Shown one piece after another: positions 41,784 through 44,636 of a stretch of 44,636 bases of DNA. The position numbers and the translations under genes are program-made. Origin of the DNA: an uncultured Novosphingobium sp. GTDB taxonomy: Bacteria > Pseudomonadota > Alphaproteobacteria > Sphingomonadales > Sphingomonadaceae. Location: positions 1 through 44,636 of the forward strand of contig CALKVF010000052.1 of the NCBI GenBank assembly GCA_937996535.1. Direction: 5' to 3'. Each line of letters starts with the position of its first letter. The stretch's first letter is position 1. Below the pieces are notes generated by a model. It made no database searches. It saw only the letters and a program-made list of their open reading frames with translations, and had not been told where the DNA came from.

Positions 41784-42899
41784 GTGCAGATACTGATTGT
41801 TGGAGCGGGGCTTTACGGCGCGGTTTGCGCCCGCGAATTGACCGCGGCGGGGCATGATTGCCGGATCATCGAAAAGCGCGATCACATCGGCGGCAACGTC
41901 TTTACGCGTTTTGATGAACAGGCGCAGTGCCACGAACACGTCTATGGCGCGCACATCTTCCACACCAGCAACGAGCGGATCTGGAACTACGTCAACCAGT
42001 TCGCCACGTTCAATCACTACGTTAACCGCGTGAAAGTGCGGCTGGGCGACCGGCTGCTGAGCTTCCCGATCAACCTGTTCACGCTGCACCAGCTGTTCGG
42101 TGTAACCAGCCCGGCCGAGGCCGAGGCCGTGCTCGAAAGCCAGCGGGTGCCCTGCGATGCGCCCGCCAACATGGAAGAGTTCTGCCTCGCGACGATCGGG
42201 CGCACGCTCTACGAAACCTTCATCGAAGGCTACACCACCAAGCAGTGGGGCCGCCATCCGCGCGATCTGCCGGCCGATATCGTCAAGCGCCTGCCAGTGC
42301 GCATGACCCACGATGACAACTATTTCAACGACCGCTTCCAGGGCATCCCGGTGGGCGGCTACACCGCGATGATCGAAAAGATGATCGGCGATGTCCCGGT
42401 TGAACTGGGGGTCGATTTCCTGGCCGAGCGCGAACGCTGGGAGGCCGGGGCCGATCTGGTGATCTATACCGGGCCGATCGATGCCTATTTCGGCTATTCA
42501 CTGGGCGTGCTCGAATACCGCTCGCTGCGGTTCGAGCGCGAGGTGCTGCCGGTGCGCGATTTTCAGGGCAGCGCGGTGATCAACTATTCCGCCGCCGACG
42601 TGCCGTTCACCCGCATTCTTGAACACAAGCATTTCGACATGAACCTGGCTGCCGATCACACCGTGATCACGCGCGAATACCCCGCGCAGTGGGAGCCGGG
42701 CATGACCGAATATTACCCGGTCAACGATGACCGCAACGGCGCGCTCTACAAGGCCTACCGGGCCGAGGCGGACAAGCTGGGCGGCCGGGTCCATTTCGGC
42801 GGGCGGCTGGGCGAATACGTCTATTACGACATGCACCAGGTGATCGGATCGGCGCTGGCCTTCGTGAACCGGTTCCAGGCAGGGGATAAAGCCAAGTGA
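41784..42899 (+). CDS. glf: UDP-galactopyranose mutase
   Basis: 371 residues of the FAD enzyme that converts UDP-galactopyranose to UDP-galactofuranose. It opens with the FAD motif ILIVGAGLYGAVCAREL, then shows the Glf signature HVYGAHIFHTSNERIWNYVN. The middle has EGYTTKQWGRHPRDLPADI, and the C-terminus REYPAQWEPGMTEYYPVND. The GTG start 41784 has AGGACA 10 bases upstream. The stop overlaps the GTG start of the next gene, so the two are coupled. Galactofuranose is used in O-antigens, exopolysaccharides and glycolipids, but no other glycan genes are in view. Confidence 0.95.
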   Translation: MQILIVGAGLYGAVCARELTAAGHDCRIIEKRDHIGGNVFTRFDEQAQCHEHVYGAHIFHTSNERIWNYVNQFATFNHYVNRVKVRLGDRLLSFPINLFTLHQLFGVTSPAEAEAVLESQRVPCDAPANMEEFCLATIGRTLYETFIEGYTTKQWGRHPRDLPADIVKRLPVRMTHDDNYFNDRFQGIPVGGYTAMIEKMIGDVPVELGVDFLAERERWEAGADLVIYTGPIDAYFGYSLGVLEYRSLRFEREVLPVRDFQGSAVINYSAADVPFTRILEHKHFDMNLAADHTVITREYPAQWEPGMTEYYPVNDDRNGALYKAYRAEADKLGGRVHFGGRLGEYVYYDMHQVIGSALAFVNRFQAGDKAK

Positions 42900-43717
42900 G
42901 TGATTCCACGCAAAACCGTTGGTCGGTCGTGCTGGCCTATTACAACGAGGCGGAATTCCTGCCCTATACTCTGAAATCGCTGGCGGCGCAGGATCTGCGC
43001 GGGTTCGACCTCTATCTGGTCGACAATGCCTCGAAGGACAATTCGGCGGCGCTGGCCCGTGAAGTGATGGACGCGGTGCCTGACATCACTACCCATTACC
43101 TCACCCAGACCACCCCGGGGCAGAGCCACGCGCTGCGCATGGGGGTGGATCAGGTGCAGACCGAATTCGTCTGCATCATGGATGCCGATACCTATTACCC
43201 GCCGCATTACCTCAGCGAATGCGACCGCGCCTTTGCGGCAGCGGGTAAGGATCTGGTCGGCGTGATGGCGACCGACATCTATGCGCCGGCCAATTCGCGC
43301 GATGGCGTGCTCAAGCGCCTGCATGTCTGGCTGGTGTCGCGCGTGCTGCGCCGCCAGGCCCATAGCGGCGGCTATGCCTATGCCTTCCGCACGGATGTGC
43401 TGCGCAAGGCGGGCAGCTATGATGCCGATCGCTGGCCCTATGTGCTGTCCGACCACGAGATGGTCCACCGGATTCTGCGTTATGGCCGCACCACCTATCC
43501 CTTCAACCATTGGTGCATGCCTTCGACCCGCCGCCCGGACGAGCCGGGCACGCGCTGGACCCTGCGCGAGCGGCTGGCCTATCACTTCACGCCCTATGCG
43601 ATGAAGGACTGGCTGTTCTACCGCTTCCTCGCGGCGCGGTTTGCCGCGCGCAAGATGGGCCACACCAATTACCGCATCCGCCCCTGGGACAAGCCCCAGC
43701 CCGGCGCGGAGGGCTGA
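42896..43717 (+). CDS. GT2-family glycosyltransferase coupled to glf
   Basis: 273 residues with a GT-A fold. The start SVVLAYYNEAEFLPYTLKSL, DLYLVDNASKDNS and the IMDADTYYPPHY metal-binding region mark a GT2 enzyme, and LSDHEMVHRI is the acceptor loop. There is no membrane helix. The GTG start overlaps the glf stop by 4 bases. Translational coupling to a UDP-galactofuranose producer makes a galactofuranosyltransferase the leading hypothesis, but known ones are diverse and sequence alone cannot settle it. Confidence 0.88.
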   Translation: MSDSTQNRWSVVLAYYNEAEFLPYTLKSLAAQDLRGFDLYLVDNASKDNSAALAREVMDAVPDITTHYLTQTTPGQSHALRMGVDQVQTEFVCIMDADTYYPPHYLSECDRAFAAAGKDLVGVMATDIYAPANSRDGVLKRLHVWLVSRVLRRQAHSGGYAYAFRTDVLRKAGSYDADRWPYVLSDHEMVHRILRYGRTTYPFNHWCMPSTRRPDEPGTRWTLRERLAYHFTPYAMKDWLFYRFLAARFAARKMGHTNYRIRPWDKPQPGAEG

Positions 43718-43721
43718 AGGC

Positions 43722-44636
43722 CTAGCGCCAGCGCAGCCGATCGGCGGTGAGCTGGTCCACGCTGGTCACGCCCATCAGCTTCATCCCGCGCTCGATCTCG
43801 TCCTGCAGGATGCCAAGCGCGCGCTCGACGCCGTCCTGGCCTGCCGCGGCGAGGGCATAGAGGTAGAGCCGCCCGCCCGAGGCCGCGGTGGCCCCCGCGC
43901 ACAGCGCCTTCAGCGCATGGGTGCCGCGCCGCACCCCGCCATCGCAGATGATCTCGATCTTGCCGCCGACCGCGTCGACGATCTCGGTCAGCTGATCGAA
44001 CGGCGCCCGGCTGCCATCAAGCTGCCGGCCGCCGTGGTTGGAGATCATGATCGCATCGGCGCCGATTTCGACGGCGCGGCGCGCGTCAGCAACGCTCATC
44101 ACGCCTTTCAGCGCGAACTTTCCGCCCCAGTCATTGCGGATCTGCTCGGCCACTTTCCAATCCATCGACTGGTCGAGCATGGTGTTGAAATAGCCCGCGA
44201 TCGAAACAGCCTCCCCAGTCCCTTCCTTCACATGGGTGTCGAGGTTGGGGAGGGCGAACTTTTCGCGCAAAGCATAGTCCAGCCCCCAGCGCGGCTTCAT
44301 CGCATAGCCCAGCAGGTTGCGCGCAGTGAACCGGGGCGGCGAGGTAAAGCCGCTGCGCGCGCAGCGTTCGCGCTTGCCAGCCACGATCGTGTCGACCGTC
44401 AGCGCGATGGCATCGAACTTCGCCGCCTGACACCGCTGGATCATGCTGCGGTTGAGCCCCTTGTCCTTGTGGACATAGAGCTGGAACATCTTGGGGGTCG
44501 AAATCATCGCCCCGATTTCCTCGATGCTGACCGTGGCAAGGCTGGAAATCCCGCACCACACGCCGAACTTTTCCGCCGCACGCGCGACCGCGCGTTCGCC
44601 CTGCCAGTGGAACACGCGTTGCAGCGCGGTGGGCGA
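43722..44636 (-). CDS. FMN-dependent alpha-hydroxy-acid dehydrogenase, 5' end off the window
   Basis: The frame runs on past the right edge, so about 304 C-terminal residues are visible and the first 75-80 are probably missing. QLYVHKDKGLNRSMIQR, ALTVDTIVAGKRERCARSGF, FALKGVMS with the FMN-binding Lys, ISNHGGRQLDG with the catalytic His and GGVRRGTHALKALCAGA are the marks of the LldD/glycolate oxidase family. Likely substrates are L-lactate, mandelate or another 2-hydroxy acid. It converges on the glycosyltransferase gene with 4 bp between stops. The in-frame GTG near 44615 is internal, as homology continues upstream. Confidence 0.93.
   Translation of the reverse strand, partial: SPTALQRVFHWQGERAVARAAEKFGVWCGISSLATVSIEEIGAMISTPKMFQLYVHKDKGLNRSMIQRCQAAKFDAIALTVDTIVAGKRERCARSGFTSPPRFTARNLLGYAMKPRWGLDYALREKFALPNLDTHVKEGTGEAVSIAGYFNTMLDQSMDWKVAEQIRNDWGGKFALKGVMSVADARRAVEIGADAIMISNHGGRQLDGSRAPFDQLTEIVDAVGGKIEIICDGGVRRGTHALKALCAGATAASGGRLYLYALAAAGQDGVERALGILQDEIERGMKLMGVTSVDQLTADRLRWR

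Overview
The window looks like a chromosomal segment of a GC-rich alphaproteobacterium. Sphingomonadales (Novosphingobium/Erythrobacter/Sphingomonas-like) is the best guess. The reasons are the neighbourhood of rpsF-rpsR-rplI, fabD-fabG, bamD, recN-ligA and sdhCDA, a TonB receptor of the sphingomonad type with a VVTAR plug start, an L9 protein with a long acidic tail, and the overall codon use. The placement is inferred from gene families, not from a database search. No IS element, prophage, CRISPR array, rRNA or tRNA was seen. Both ends cut genes: an EmrB-type transporter on the left and an FMN-dependent alpha-hydroxy-acid dehydrogenase on the right.

Left third (1-13.1 kb). A MarR-emrA-emrB efflux operon reads leftward from a promoter whose -35/-10 spacer is filled by a 14-bp palindrome. 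Next come an alpha/beta hydrolase, a single-domain globin, AMP nucleosidase, and the rpsF-rpsR-rplI operon with a strong terminator. Then follow a GNAT acetyltransferase and a divergent pair: a Mur-ligase-like protein and an LD-carboxypeptidase, which together suggest peptidoglycan recycling. fabD-fabG (fatty acid synthesis), dnaN (sliding clamp) and a small exported protein close this part.

Middle (13.1-26.1 kb). A quinone-oxidoreductase-like MDR enzyme and a ferredoxin-NADP reductase are followed by two tandem PAS-GGDEF-EAL-PilZ proteins, the first membrane-anchored and the second soluble, which form a local cyclic-di-GMP module. After lepA comes a regulatory patch: a MarR-like gene with a spaced inverted repeat upstream, and a TetR gene divergent from a CmcJ/NvfI-like putative non-haem iron oxygenase. 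bamD ends this part.

Right part (26.1-44.6 kb). An apparently accessory block lies between bamD and recN-ligA, which are usually close neighbours in alphaproteobacteria. It holds an Rrf2 regulator, a glycosyltransferase plus LpxH-like phosphatase pair, and a DUF2292 protein plus TonB-dependent receptor. recN-ligA, a CinA-like protein lacking the usual nucleophile serine, a lone PilZ protein, an EamA transporter, prmA and an SDR follow. sdhC-sdhD-sdhA then ends in a terminator with no sdhB after it. Instead a translationally coupled glf-glycosyltransferase pair (galactofuranose chemistry) and the FMN enzyme follow.

The best candidates for something new are the tandem cyclic-di-GMP proteins with unequal PilZ motifs, the TetR-controlled oxygenase, the two accessory insertions into conserved operons, and the DUF2292/TonB-receptor pair with its operator-like repeat. 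These are hypotheses; nothing here proves an undescribed system.
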